Below are positions 18,218 through 27,926 of a stretch of DNA of 64,000 bases, in pieces; the stretch's first letter is position 1, and each line of letters begins with the position of its first letter. A model generated the notes under the pieces. It was not told where the DNA came from. It did no database searches and worked only from the letters and a program-made list of their open reading frames with translations. The position numbers were made by a program, and so were the translations under genes. This DNA is from an uncultured Lachnospiraceae bacterium (GTDB taxonomy: Bacteria; Bacillota; Clostridia; Lachnospirales; Lachnospiraceae). The stretch is from positions 1-64,000 of the forward strand of contig CANRFJ010000013.1 in the NCBI GenBank assembly GCA_947629865.1, given 5' to 3'.

Positions 18218-20059
18218 ATGAAAACCAAACGGGAGGACGTACGAAACATTGCGATTATCGCCCATGTAGACCACGGCAAGACCACGCTGGTGGACGAACT
18301 GCTCAAACAGAGCGGTGTGTTCCGGGCCGGACAGGAAGTACAGGAGAGGGTAATGGACTCCAACGACCTGGAGCGGGAGCGCGGCATAACCATTTTGTCC
18401 AAGAACACAGCGATTTCTTATAAAGGAGTCAAAATCAATATCATTGACACGCCCGGACACGCTGATTTCGGCGGCGAGGTAGAGCGCGTCCTAAAGATGG
18501 TAAACGGCGTCATTCTGGTGGTGGACGCCTTTGAGGGCGCCATGCCCCAGACGAAATTTGTATTGAAGAAGGCGCTGGAGTTATCCCTGCCGGTGGTGGT
18601 CTGCGTCAACAAGATTGACCGCCCGGAGGCGAGGCCCGCCGAAGTTGTGGACGAGATTCTGGAGCTGTTCATCGACCTGGACGCAGACGAATCCCAACTG
18701 GATTCCCCCTTCCTGTTCGCCTCTGCCAAAGAGGGCTTTGCCAAGACATCGCTGGAGGAGGAAGGGCGTGACATGAAACCGCTTTTCGACGCCATTCTGG
18801 AACACATTCCGGCGCCGGAGGGCGATCCGGAGGCCGACACCCAGGTGCTCATCAGCACGATTGACTACAACGAGTATGTGGGACGCATCGGCATCGGAAA
18901 AGTAGACAACGGCCGACTGGAGGTAAACCAGGAAGCCGTGATCGTGAACCACCACAATCCGGACAAGTGTGAGCGGGTTAAGATTTCCAAACTCTATGAG
19001 TTTGAGGGGCTCAACCGCGTAGAAGTCTCCGAGGCGGGCATGGGTTCCATTGTGGCTATATCCGGCATCGCAGATCTCCATATCGGGGACACCCTCTGCA
19101 GTCCGGAAAATCCAAAAGCCATTCCCTTCCAGAAGATCTCCGAGCCCACAATTGCCATGCAGTTTATGGTAAATGACAGCCCGCTGGCGGGGCAGGAGGG
19201 AAAATATGTCACCTCCCGGCATCTGAGAGACCGGCTGTACCGTATGCTGAACACGGACGTATCTCTCCGCGTGGAGGACACAGAGACGACCGAGGCCTAT
19301 AAAGTGTCCGGACGGGGCGAACTGCACCTATCCGTGCTGATTGAAAATATGCGCAGGGAGGGCTATGAATTTGCCGTCAGCAAGGCGGAAGTCCTCTACA
19401 AGGAAGACGAGAACGGAAAAAAACTGGAGCCGATGGAGCGGGCGCTGGTGGACGTGCCGGACGAATTTACCGGCACCGTCATTGACCGCCTCAGTCAGCG
19501 CAAGGGCGAGCTGCAGGGGATGGCGCCGCTGAATACAGGAACCACCCGTCTGGAGTTTCTGATCCCCTCAAGGGGGCTCATCGGCTATCGGGGCGAGTTT
19601 CTCACCGACACAAAGGGAAACGGCATCATCAATACCGAGTTTGCGGGCTACGGCCCCTTTAAGGGAGAGATTCCCTATCGCAAGCAGGGCTCTCTTATCG
19701 CTTATGAGGCCGGTGAGACAATTACCTACGGCCTCTTTAATGCACAGGAGAGGGGCACGCTGTTCGTGGGGCCCGGCGAAAAAGTATACGGCGGCATGAT
19801 TGTGGGCGAGCACGCCAAATCCGACGATATAGAGGTAAATGTCTGCAAGAAGAAAAACCTCACCAATACACGCTCGTCCGGAGCAGACGAAGCGCTGCGC
19901 CTGACGCCGAAAAAGGAACTCACTCTGGAGCAGGCGCTGGATTACATCGACACAGACGAACTTCTGGAGGTGACGCCCGTGAGCCTGCGTATCCGCAAAA
20001 AAATACTGGACGGCACGGAGCGCTACCGGGCTAAGCGGAACGCACAGAACAATTCATGA
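18218..20059 (+). CDS. typA: ribosome-associated GTPase TypA/BipA
   Basis: Translational GTPase that binds the ribosome and helps assembly and stress adaptation. The 613 residues begin with the G domain ([10 protein letters not shown], switch region [29 protein letters not shown]), then EF-G-like domains and the BipA-specific C-terminal domain ([20 protein letters not shown] and [10 protein letters not shown]). The start is ATG 18218, six bases after GAGG, which gives the family N-terminus [17 protein letters not shown]; the frame stays open upstream to 18125. The downstream DUF2156 gene follows closely. Confidence 0.96.
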   Translation: MKTKREDVRNIAIIAHVDHGKTTLVDELLKQSGVFRAGQEVQERVMDSNDLERERGITILSKNTAISYKGVKINIIDTPGHADFGGEVERVLKMVNGVILVVDAFEGAMPQTKFVLKKALELSLPVVVCVNKIDRPEARPAEVVDEILELFIDLDADESQLDSPFLFASAKEGFAKTSLEEEGRDMKPLFDAILEHIPAPEGDPEADTQVLISTIDYNEYVGRIGIGKVDNGRLEVNQEAVIVNHHNPDKCERVKISKLYEFEGLNRVEVSEAGMGSIVAISGIADLHIGDTLCSPENPKAIPFQKISEPTIAMQFMVNDSPLAGQEGKYVTSRHLRDRLYRMLNTDVSLRVEDTETTEAYKVSGRGELHLSVLIENMRREGYEFAVSKAEVLYKEDENGKKLEPMERALVDVPDEFTGTVIDRLSQRKGELQGMAPLNTGTTRLEFLIPSRGLIGYRGEFLTDTKGNGIINTEFAGYGPFKGEIPYRKQGSLIAYEAGETITYGLFNAQERGTLFVGPGEKVYGGMIVGEHAKSDDIEVNVCKKKNLTNTRSSGADEALRLTPKKELTLEQALDYIDTDELLEVTPVSLRIRKKILDGTERYRAKRNAQNNS

Positions 20060-20073
20060 AAGGAACGAGGCAG

Positions 20074-20991
20074 ATGGAATTGAGAGCTATCACACCCGCC
20101 GCCCGCGAAGATTTCGCAAAATACGAAAACAGGCGGCCGGTTTTTGCCAGCGAAGGGCATTTTCTGAACCAGTTTTTATGGGCTCATTACTATCACACCC
20201 GATATGCTGCCGACGAACTGGCTCTCTATCTCTTTTTTCAGAGAAACGGCCATAAGGGCGCGCTTCCGCCTCTGTGCAGCGAGGCGGATATACCGGAAGT
20301 TTTCCACCGGCTGGAGAGGTTTTTCCACGATGCGGCAGGGGAGAAACCCCGGCTGTACCTGGCCGACTCCCGCATGGTAGACGTCCTCTCTGAAGCCGGA
20401 TGTCTGGACGGCTATGAGGTGGCGCCAGACCGCGACAGTTTTGACTACATATATGAGGCGGAGCGGCTCCGCACACTGAGCGGCCGCGCCCTCCACAAAA
20501 AGAAAAATCTTCTGAATGGCTTTCTGCGCGAATACGAAGGGCGCTTCACCTACGAGGAGCTGGACGCCCGACATGTGGACGAAATCCGGCGGCTCCACCA
20601 GAGATGGCTGAGCGAGCGGCCGGTTCAGGATAAGTACAACAGTGTCCAGGACGAAAAAGAAGGCGTCTCACGCCTTCTTGAAAATATGGACGCCGTTCCC
20701 TTCCAGATGGGCGGCGTCCGCATTGACGGCGAACTGAGAGCCTATACCATCGGCCACTACGAACCATCCCTGCGGTGCGCCTTTATCCACATCGAAAAAG
20801 CGGACGCGCGCTGTCACGGACTGTATAATTATATCAATCAGCAATTTCTCATCCATGCATTTCCGGAAGCGGAACTGGTAAACCGAGAGGACGACCTGGG
20901 CCAGGAAAACCTGCGCCATGCCAAACTCTCCTACCGCCCCCTGCGGCTGGAGGAAAAATTTACGATTTTTCCCAGTACCTCTCCCCTGTAA
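20074..20991 (+). CDS. DUF2156 protein, related to the MprF lysyltransferase domain
   Basis: Cytoplasmic GNAT-fold protein resembling the C-terminal aminoacyl-transfer domain of MprF, but without the membrane part; the substrate is unknown. Family-like elements are FASEGHFLNQFLWAHYY, GRALHKKKNLLNGF and, near the C-terminus, NREDDLGQENLRHAKLSYRP. I use ATG 20074, which has GAGG upstream; ATG 20056 overlaps the typA stop codon and would add six residues. Coupled with typA in one transcript. Ends 9 bp from the convergent acyltransferase gene, with no terminator visible. Confidence 0.82.
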   Translation: MELRAITPAAREDFAKYENRRPVFASEGHFLNQFLWAHYYHTRYAADELALYLFFQRNGHKGALPPLCSEADIPEVFHRLERFFHDAAGEKPRLYLADSRMVDVLSEAGCLDGYEVAPDRDSFDYIYEAERLRTLSGRALHKKKNLLNGFLREYEGRFTYEELDARHVDEIRRLHQRWLSERPVQDKYNSVQDEKEGVSRLLENMDAVPFQMGGVRIDGELRAYTIGHYEPSLRCAFIHIEKADARCHGLYNYINQQFLIHAFPEAELVNREDDLGQENLRHAKLSYRPLRLEEKFTIFPSTSPL

Positions 20992-21000
20992 TCGGTTATC

Positions 21001-21963
21001 CTACTGCCCTCTCTGATGGGCATGTTCTGTCCTCTGTATAAAGGCATGATAGCCGGCCGCTAAAAGAAGCGTACACAGGAAACAAAAGAGCGCATATCCG
21101 GCCAGATAAGCCGGTTCTCTCAGGGGCGCCGCACTGCCCCGCTTCAAAAGAAGCATGGGAATCCTCATGAGCATATACATCTCAAACAAGTGCTTTCCCA
21201 TCCATTCAAGCGCCGGATTATATACCGGTACTCTCTTAGTGAGCGCAAGGATAAAGACGCAGTAGCTCACCGTCATGCACAGATGGACGGACGTATGCGT
21301 GGAATACCTGTTCAGTAAAACGGTAATGGCAAGAGAGGCGGCCAGTATCGCCAGATAGGGCGCCGGTTTTTCCAGCCACTCATCCCATTTTTCCCTTGTC
21401 ATGGAAAACAGCATACCGAATGGATAAGCCGTCAGTGTATTGTACCACCAGCTCTCCTTCGTCTCATGGAGCGCAAGAATCAGAAGCGCCGTGAGAACAC
21501 ATACCGCCGCAAAGGAGCGCCAGCGGCTTTTTCCAAATATCGTGAAGGCAATCCATGTGATGAGATACAGACAGAGAATCCCGAATATATACCAGTTGCT
21601 GTTGCCCAGATTCTCCCAGCCAAACAGCGAGAGCACAAACTGGGACGGCGTAAATGAAATACCAAGCGCCCAGTCCATAACGGCAAAGAGCAGGACTGTC
21701 AGCGCAAACTGCCACAGCACCTTAAATACCCTTCTGGCCGGTATGCCCCTCACATATGCCTCCCCTTTTTTTCTTATGGATTCCGCAACCCCGTAACCGG
21801 AATAAAAGAGAAACATCGCCACCATCAGCTGGCCGAGCCCCGTCGTCGCCTGCCTGAGTACCTCCGGCAGGACAACATATGATTTCATATGGCTGACAAA
21901 CACGACAAGGATAAAGATTCCATTGACGGACGCCGTGCTCTCCCTTGACATATAATCTCTCAT
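21001..21963 (-). CDS. acyltransferase-3 family membrane protein
   Basis: Probable O-acetyl or other acyl modification of a surface glycan. The 320 residues form about ten hydrophobic segments, with the family's N-terminal His-containing helix (SVNGIFILVVFVSHMKSY) and FYSGYGVAES. Its ATG overlaps the stop of the dehydratase gene by 4 bp, and GGAGG lies six bases upstream, so the two are translationally coupled. The acyl acceptor cannot be read from the sequence. Confidence 0.8.
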   Translation of the reverse strand: MRDYMSRESTASVNGIFILVVFVSHMKSYVVLPEVLRQATTGLGQLMVAMFLFYSGYGVAESIRKKGEAYVRGIPARRVFKVLWQFALTVLLFAVMDWALGISFTPSQFVLSLFGWENLGNSNWYIFGILCLYLITWIAFTIFGKSRWRSFAAVCVLTALLILALHETKESWWYNTLTAYPFGMLFSMTREKWDEWLEKPAPYLAILAASLAITVLLNRYSTHTSVHLCMTVSYCVFILALTKRVPVYNPALEWMGKHLFEMYMLMRIPMLLLKRGSAAPLREPAYLAGYALFCFLCTLLLAAGYHAFIQRTEHAHQRGQ

Positions 21964-23948
21964 TGCACACCTCCAAATCCCTCTTTGTCCGAGGAATATA
22001 TGTGTTTATATTTTTCGTCCAGTTTGAGGCGGTCTCTCTCCCTGTCCTCCTCCCGTATGTGGTAGGTGGGCACCATCTCAGCCACAATCTCCTTCATGTC
22101 TTCGCTCTCCGAGTAAGCCGCATCATACAGGCCGTTCAGCCGCTCCAAAAAGGCGTCCCCGTCAAACACAAGAGGCTTTCCAATGTGGATTCGGGCATTT
22201 TCCGTCTCCTGCAGTCCCTCCTCGCTCATCAGCATCTCCTCGTATTTTTTCTCCCCGGGCCGGAGACCGGTATACTGTATCTGTATATCCCGCCCCGGCA
22301 CATAGCCGGACAATTTGATGAGTTTTCGGGCCAAATCGTCTATTTTTACCGGATCGCCCATGTCGAGCACAAAGATCTCCCCGCCCTTTGCCAGCACCCC
22401 CGCCTCAATCACCAGGGAGACCGCCTCCGGTATTGTCATGAAATACCGGATCACATCTTTATCCGTCACCGTCACCGGGCCGCCTGCCTCAATCTGCTTT
22501 TTGAACAGCGGAATCACGCTGCCGTTGCTCCCCAGCACGTTGCCAAACCGCACCGCCACATAATCCGTGGACGAGCGCTTATTTAACTCCTGGACAATCA
22601 TCTCGCAGATCCGCTTGGAGGCCCCCATGATATTAGTAGGATTCACCGCTTTGTCCGTAGATATGAGGACAAACTTCTCCGTCCCGTACTTATCCGCCGC
22701 CAGCGCTGTCTTATAGGTGCCGAACACATTGTTTTTGATGGCTTCGTTCGGGCTGTCCTCCATCAGCGGCACATGCTTGTGGGCCGCCGCGTGGTAGACG
22801 ATATCCGGCCGGTAGTCCGCAAAGAGTTTATCGATCCGGCTCGTGTTGCGCACCGAGCCGATGAGCACCTCCAGATGAAGCGAGGGATATCTGCTGCGCA
22901 GCTCCTGCTGTATGTCATAGGCGTTATTTTCATATATGTCAAAAATAATCAGCATCTTCGGGTGGTTGGCCGCGATCTGACGGCACAGTTCGCTGCCGAT
23001 GGAGCCCCCTCCTCCGGTGACGAGCACTACCTTGTCCCGAACATACTGAATGATGGAATCCAGATTGATCCTGACCGGATCGCGTCCCAGCAGATCCTCA
23101 ATCTGAACCGGACGGATTTTCTCCACCGCGGCCTCGCCCGTGACAAACTGGTACACGCCCGGAAGAATCTTCAGTTCGCTCTCCGTCATCTGGCAGATTT
23201 CAAGGATCTCCTTTACCTTTTTCCTGGGTGCGCTGGGCATCGCCACAATAATCTCATTGACATTATATTTTTCAACCATGGATAAGATTTTTTCCCTGCC
23301 TCCCACCACGCGTATTCCCTGGATATAGGTGCCCTGCTTGGCCCTGTCGTCGTCAATGATGCCGCAGATACGGCTGTCCAGATTGTCGCTCATCTTCAGT
23401 TCGTGAATCACCAGATTGCACGCCTCTCCCCCGCCGACGATCAGGGTGTTGCGCATACCCTTGCCGTGGCTGTTGGATTTGTACAGCATACGCACAATGC
23501 GGTAGGAAAATCGCACCGTCAGCGTGGCGATGAACAGAAACAGCACATAGAGGACAAAATATGAGCGGGGAAGCTGGCGGTATGTGCCGAATACCGTGAG
23601 AAAATGGATAATGCCGGACACGCCGCTCGCCAGGGCAATGTTCAGAACCTCGTTGATGCCCGCATACCGCCACAGGCTGTTGTAGAGGCGGAACAGGGCA
23701 AAGATAATCAGCGTCACAATCGTATTAAAGAGCATCATCTGCTGCAGTGTCGCCACATAGCCCAGCGGATAGGTGTCCGTGATGCCGCTCCTCATAAAAC
23801 GGCCGACATTCAATTCGTATCTTATGAACAGAGCCAGAAAAGAACAGGCGTTGATGCACACTGCGTCCCATATCAGAAGAAGGACGCGGTAAAGCACGGA
23901 CAGACGCCCGTTTTCTATGTATCTATGCAATTTCCCTGTCTGAAACAT
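21960..23948 (-). CDS. membrane nucleotide-sugar 4,6-dehydratase (PglF/WbpM/CapD type)
   Basis: Likely converts UDP-N-acetylglucosamine to a 4-keto-6-deoxy sugar, the first step to amino- and diamino-dideoxy sugars. The 662 residues have about four N-terminal membrane helices, a Rossmann-like domain (TLIVGGGEACNLVI) and a C-terminal SDR domain with VTGGGGSIGSELCRQI. The catalytic region reads STDKAVNPTNIMGASKR: Met replaces the usual SDR Tyr, which is the known feature of this dehydratase class. The DegT aminotransferase at 56-57 kb could act on its product. It has its own promoter overlapping the flippase stop codon. Confidence 0.9.
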   Translation of the reverse strand: MFQTGKLHRYIENGRLSVLYRVLLLIWDAVCINACSFLALFIRYELNVGRFMRSGITDTYPLGYVATLQQMMLFNTIVTLIIFALFRLYNSLWRYAGINEVLNIALASGVSGIIHFLTVFGTYRQLPRSYFVLYVLFLFIATLTVRFSYRIVRMLYKSNSHGKGMRNTLIVGGGEACNLVIHELKMSDNLDSRICGIIDDDRAKQGTYIQGIRVVGGREKILSMVEKYNVNEIIVAMPSAPRKKVKEILEICQMTESELKILPGVYQFVTGEAAVEKIRPVQIEDLLGRDPVRINLDSIIQYVRDKVVLVTGGGGSIGSELCRQIAANHPKMLIIFDIYENNAYDIQQELRSRYPSLHLEVLIGSVRNTSRIDKLFADYRPDIVYHAAAHKHVPLMEDSPNEAIKNNVFGTYKTALAADKYGTEKFVLISTDKAVNPTNIMGASKRICEMIVQELNKRSSTDYVAVRFGNVLGSNGSVIPLFKKQIEAGGPVTVTDKDVIRYFMTIPEAVSLVIEAGVLAKGGEIFVLDMGDPVKIDDLARKLIKLSGYVPGRDIQIQYTGLRPGEKKYEEMLMSEEGLQETENARIHIGKPLVFDGDAFLERLNGLYDAAYSESEDMKEIVAEMVPTYHIREEDRERDRLKLDEKYKHIYSSDKEGFGGVQ

Positions 23949-23984
23949 TCTCTCATCTCCCCAACTGAAAATACACTACGAAAT

Positions 23985-24013
23985 ATTATACGAAACTCCT
24001 CTGGAAAAATCAA
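23985..24013 (-). promoter_or_regulatory. promoter of the dehydratase-acyltransferase pair
   Basis: Minus-strand TTGATT (24008-24013) and TATAAT (23985-23990) are spaced by 17 bp. The -35 element overlaps the stop codon of the upstream flippase gene. Confidence 0.65.
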
Positions 24014-25524
24014 GTATTACGGCGTCTGAGCCTGGCAATAGCGCCCGTGACAATGGACTTTTCATACCCGTTCAAAATAGACAGCCATGCCAGCGCGCCG
24101 AACACAACACAAAAGATCAAGCCCTTTAGAATCAGTCCCGCCCAGCCCGTCACCGGAATGAAATATATAAGCGCCCATGCCAGCGCGCCAATCGCCGCCG
24201 ACTTAAAAAAGATGGGCAGAATCTCCCGCCAATACCCCCGTATATCCAGTCCTATCTTTTTTCCATAAAACCAGTTCATCACCAGAATCTGCCCCGTGCA
24301 GGTGGCAAAGGCCGTCGCCGAGGCCGCTCCGATCCCCCCGAAGGCAAGTGCGAGCGGAATACTGAGTGCCACATTTGCAAGGGCGATAAAGAGGTATATG
24401 ACCGAGCGGAATCGGTGCCTGTTCATGGCCCGCAGGACGGAGATCCCGATATTCTGGGACAGCGGGATCAGCGCCGGAATGAGGATAACAAGGGCAATGT
24501 AATAACTCATCTGCTGGCTCTCCCCCACCCACAGGGCAATGAACTGCTTACCCATAACGATAAAACCGCTCATCAGAAATGCCAGCAGGATAAACTGGAT
24601 CCTGCCGATGCGGATAAAGAGAGCCGATACCTCTCTCATGCCGCCGTCCGCCGTCAAAAGCGCCGTGATTTTCGGCAAAAACACACCGCTGATGGAAGTG
24701 GAAAACTGTTCAAAATAAGAATAAAACTGGACGCCCACCGTATAGGTAGCCACCGCCGCACTGCTGCAGAACGCCCCCAGAATCATCTTGTCCGTATTGG
24801 CATAGAGCTGGTCTATGACAATATTGAGAAAAATAAAAAAGGAGAATAAAAATATCTCGCGGAACAAGGCCCGATCAAAACCGCCGAACCGGAAACGGAT
24901 CTGATATTTCCGCCTCCCGTAAAACATAGTGACGAGTTTGAGCCCCACGGATACCACCGTCGTGATCAGCGCCATGGCCACCGTCCGGTATCCCATTACA
25001 AGGGCGAGCAAAATCCCCGCATGTGTCAGGACGGTAGAAATGATATTCACCGTTTTCAGAAAGACGAAGCCCTCGCCCGCGCTTATGACCGAATTAAATA
25101 TCCCCAGCGGGAACGACACCACCAGATTTATGAGCAATATGAGAAATACCTGACTCAGGTTCGTCACCTCGTCCGGCGTAAATCCCCTCTGGAAAAAAAG
25201 TTCCAGATGACAATAGATAAACAGTCCCACCACCAGGGCAATCACGGCAATACCCGTATACAGGAGAAGGAACATGCCATGAAGCCGCTCCTCGCCTTCT
25301 CTGTCTCCCAGCGCCCTGCACCGGGCCACATAGCGGATCATCGTCTGGCTGAATCCCAGATCCAGGATCGCCAAAAAAGCAATGGCAGAGGACGCCACCG
25401 AGTACACGCCGTATTCCCGCTCTCCGAGAAAATCAAAAAGAATAGGCGTATAGATAATGCCGATGACAAACGTTATTCCAAGGTATACATAGGACAGTAC
25501 CGCCCCCGCTTTCCGCTGATTCAT
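24010..25524 (-). CDS. Wzx-type oligosaccharide flippase
   Basis: Polytopic MOP-superfamily transporter expected to flip undecaprenyl-diphosphate-linked repeat units outward. The 504 residues contain about fourteen hydrophobic segments; the N-terminus (AGAVLSYVYLGITFVIGIIY) and LDLGFSQTMIRYVA are typical of polysaccharide flippases. The start is ATG 25522-25524, preceded by GGAGGAG; an upstream ATG at 25545 is less likely. It follows the LRR gene with a 53-bp gap and no terminator, so it may be read from the secreted-protein operon. Confidence 0.88.
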   Translation of the reverse strand: MNQRKAGAVLSYVYLGITFVIGIIYTPILFDFLGEREYGVYSVASSAIAFLAILDLGFSQTMIRYVARCRALGDREGEERLHGMFLLLYTGIAVIALVVGLFIYCHLELFFQRGFTPDEVTNLSQVFLILLINLVVSFPLGIFNSVISAGEGFVFLKTVNIISTVLTHAGILLALVMGYRTVAMALITTVVSVGLKLVTMFYGRRKYQIRFRFGGFDRALFREIFLFSFFIFLNIVIDQLYANTDKMILGAFCSSAAVATYTVGVQFYSYFEQFSTSISGVFLPKITALLTADGGMREVSALFIRIGRIQFILLAFLMSGFIVMGKQFIALWVGESQQMSYYIALVILIPALIPLSQNIGISVLRAMNRHRFRSVIYLFIALANVALSIPLALAFGGIGAASATAFATCTGQILVMNWFYGKKIGLDIRGYWREILPIFFKSAAIGALAWALIYFIPVTGWAGLILKGLIFCVVFGALAWLSILNGYEKSIVTGAIARLRRRNT

Positions 25525-25577
25525 AGTCTCTCCTCCGCGCCGCATATTTTCAGTAACATTGTCGTCCTAACTTATCG

Positions 25578-26753
25578 TCATTTCTTCTTCCCTTTTTTCT
25601 TCTTCGCCTGCTTTTTCGGCTTCCTGACTTTAATTGTCACCTTTGTCTTCTGGTCGCCGTCGTTAAACATGTTATACTCATAGGTAATCTTCTCCGGCAG
25701 TTTTTTTCCTGTCAGTTTGATTCCCTTATCCGTTATCTTCCCCTCCGATAGGTTCGTGACCGCATTGGTCCGGTTAAAGTTGCGGATTGGCACATAGTAG
25801 TACTTTCCTATCTTTTTCACCTCCATCGTCCGCTTCTGGGGACTGAAGGTAGTCCACACATTGTTAATATCGTCCAGAAACTGGGTATAGGAGATGTTCC
25901 GGTTCCCGCTCACAAGGCAGTTGTTATCGCAATAAAAAAGTTCTAGCAGCGGGTTTCCCCTCAGGTTTAGTTCCGTTAACCGGTTATTGCTGCAATATAA
26001 ATAATTTAGTCGACCCAGATGGGACAGTTCCAGTTTTTCTATCTGGTTCTCCTGGCATTCCAATACTGTCAGTTTTTTATTATATTTGAGATTCAGTTTT
26101 TTTATCTTATTGTCCCTGCAATACAGTTCTTCCAAGTTTTTTTGATTTTTTATATTGATGGAATGTAGTTTGCTATGTCTAACACTTAAACCCTTTAATT
26201 TTTTGTTTCTGGATATGTCGATTTTCTTTATTTTATTTTCACCACAATACAGTACCTCAAGATTCACATTTTTTGACACGTCCAGTTTTTTTATTCTGTT
26301 TCCATTGCATATCAGTGTTTTCAGTTTTTTATTTTTGCTTACATCCAGCTTGCTGATCAGGTTATGCCCACAGCGCAATTCCCTGAGTTTTTTCAGTTTG
26401 CTCACATCCAGTTTCTTTATGGCATTATATGAACAATTCAGCTTCTCCAGGTTCGGGAAATACTCAATCCCCTCCACGGACAGCGCCGGGTTATATTCCC
26501 ATTCCAGTTGGTACACAGAAGCGTCCCCGATATCAATCTCCTTCACCGCCTTCCGCTCCGCATCGCTCAGTTTTCCGTCATGGTTTGTATCAAAAGTATA
26601 CCGCACATACATCTCAAAGTCAGTATCCGGGAACACGCCCCGGCCAAACCGGATTGTTTTTCCACAGGCAGAGATTCCTCCCACTGCCAGGACACCTGCC
26701 ATTCCCAGCACAAATACCAGCATTAGTCTGTTTATCGTCGTTTTTATCGTCAT
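25578..26753 (-). CDS. secreted leucine-rich-repeat protein with EF-hand and Lys tail, copy 1
   Basis: Exported, function unknown. Order: signal sequence; a perfect EF-hand loop DTNHDGKLSDAE at about 54-65; roughly eight to nine LRRs of about 21 residues (LxxLxCxxNxIKKLDVSKN); a conserved C-terminal domain (KIGKYYYVPIRNFNRTNAV); and a basic tail ending KKQAKKKKGKKK. The signal contains GISAC, a plausible lipobox, which its paralogue lacks (GSSAH). Its ATG overlaps the stop of copy 2 by 4 bp; the codons for the preceding Lys tail also provide the purine-rich ribosome site. The C-terminal third is almost identical to copy 2, while the LRR segment differs. Confidence 0.85.
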   Translation of the reverse strand: MTIKTTINRLMLVFVLGMAGVLAVGGISACGKTIRFGRGVFPDTDFEMYVRYTFDTNHDGKLSDAERKAVKEIDIGDASVYQLEWEYNPALSVEGIEYFPNLEKLNCSYNAIKKLDVSKLKKLRELRCGHNLISKLDVSKNKKLKTLICNGNRIKKLDVSKNVNLEVLYCGENKIKKIDISRNKKLKGLSVRHSKLHSINIKNQKNLEELYCRDNKIKKLNLKYNKKLTVLECQENQIEKLELSHLGRLNYLYCSNNRLTELNLRGNPLLELFYCDNNCLVSGNRNISYTQFLDDINNVWTTFSPQKRTMEVKKIGKYYYVPIRNFNRTNAVTNLSEGKITDKGIKLTGKKLPEKITYEYNMFNDGDQKTKVTIKVRKPKKQAKKKKGKKK

Positions 26754-27904
26754 TTCTTCTTCCCTTTTTTCTTCTTTATCTGCTTTTTCGGCTTCCTGAC
26801 TTTGATTGTCACCTTTGTCTTCTGGTCGCCGTCGTTAAACATGTTATACTCATAGGTAATCTTCTCCGGCAGTTTTTTCCCTGTCAATTTGATTCCCTTA
26901 TCCGTTATCTTTCCCTCCGAGAGGTTCGTGACCGCATTGGTTCGGTTAAAGTTGCGGATTGGCACATAGTAGTACTTACCTATCTTTTCCACCTCCATCG
27001 TCCGCTTCTGGGGGCTGAAGGTAGTCCACACACCGTTAAGCCGAGTATAGGAGACATGCCGGTTTCCGCTCACAAGACAGTTGTTATCACAGCGAAGGCG
27101 CTCCAGTAGCGGATTCCCCCTCAAGTTCAGTTTCGTCAATCGGTTATCGTTGCAATATAAATAATCCAGCCGACTTAAACGCGTTAAATCCAGACTTTCT
27201 ATCCTATTCTCCCGACAGTCCAACGTCATCAGTTTTTTATTATATTTTAGATTCAGTTTCTCTATCTTATTGCCCTCGCAGTACAGTTTTTCCAGTTTTC
27301 TCTGTTTTTTTATATTAATGGAATGTAATTTATTAAAGTCAACGGCTAGGCCTTTTAAGTTTCTGTTTTGGGACACGTCGATTTTCTTTATTTTATTTTC
27401 CCCACAAAACAGCATCTCAAGATTTACATTCCTCGATACATCCAGTTTTTCTATTTTATTTTTATCACAAAACAAAATTTTTAATTTTTTATTTTTCTTC
27501 ACATTCAGCGTCTTGATAAAGTTATTTACACAATACAGTTCTTTGAGGTTTTTTAGTTTGCTCACGTCCAGTTTCTTTATGGCATTCTCTGAGCAGTCCA
27601 GTTTCTCTAGGTTCGGGAAATACTCAATTCCCTCCACAGACGTCGCGGGATTGTATTCCAGTTCCAGTTGATACACAGAAGCGTCCCCGATATCGATCTC
27701 CTTCACTGCTTTCCGCTCCGCATCGCTCAGTTTTCCGTCATGGTTCGTGTCAAAGGCATACTCCACATACATCTTAAAGTCGCTATCCGGGAACGCGTCC
27801 CCGTCCAAACGGATTGTTTTTCCATGGGCAGAACTCCCTCCCACTGCCAGGACACCTGCCATTCCCAGCATAAATACCAGCATTAGTCTGTTTATCGTCC
27901 TCAT
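26750..27904 (-). CDS. secreted leucine-rich-repeat protein with EF-hand and Lys tail, copy 2
   Basis: Tandem paralogue of the next gene: signal peptide with no lipobox cysteine, EF-hand DTNHDGKLSDAE, LRR solenoid (LKNLKELYCVNN, VSRNVNLEMLFCGENK), shared C-terminal domain and a tail ending KKQIKKKKGKKK. The 384 residues differ from copy 1 mainly in the LRR part. GGAGG precedes the ATG. It lies 22 bp downstream of the subtilase gene. Binding to host or microbial ligands is typical of LRR proteins, but nothing here proves it. Confidence 0.85.
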   Translation of the reverse strand: MRTINRLMLVFMLGMAGVLAVGGSSAHGKTIRLDGDAFPDSDFKMYVEYAFDTNHDGKLSDAERKAVKEIDIGDASVYQLELEYNPATSVEGIEYFPNLEKLDCSENAIKKLDVSKLKNLKELYCVNNFIKTLNVKKNKKLKILFCDKNKIEKLDVSRNVNLEMLFCGENKIKKIDVSQNRNLKGLAVDFNKLHSINIKKQRKLEKLYCEGNKIEKLNLKYNKKLMTLDCRENRIESLDLTRLSRLDYLYCNDNRLTKLNLRGNPLLERLRCDNNCLVSGNRHVSYTRLNGVWTTFSPQKRTMEVEKIGKYYYVPIRNFNRTNAVTNLSEGKITDKGIKLTGKKLPEKITYEYNMFNDGDQKTKVTIKVRKPKKQIKKKKGKKK

Positions 27905-27926
27905 TGTACCTTCCTCCTCTGCTCTT

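Noticed and set aside
25578-27904. Cellulosomal dockerin in the LRR and InlB-type proteins
   Set aside because: Only one EF-hand loop is visible near each N-terminus; a dockerin needs two with characteristic spacing.
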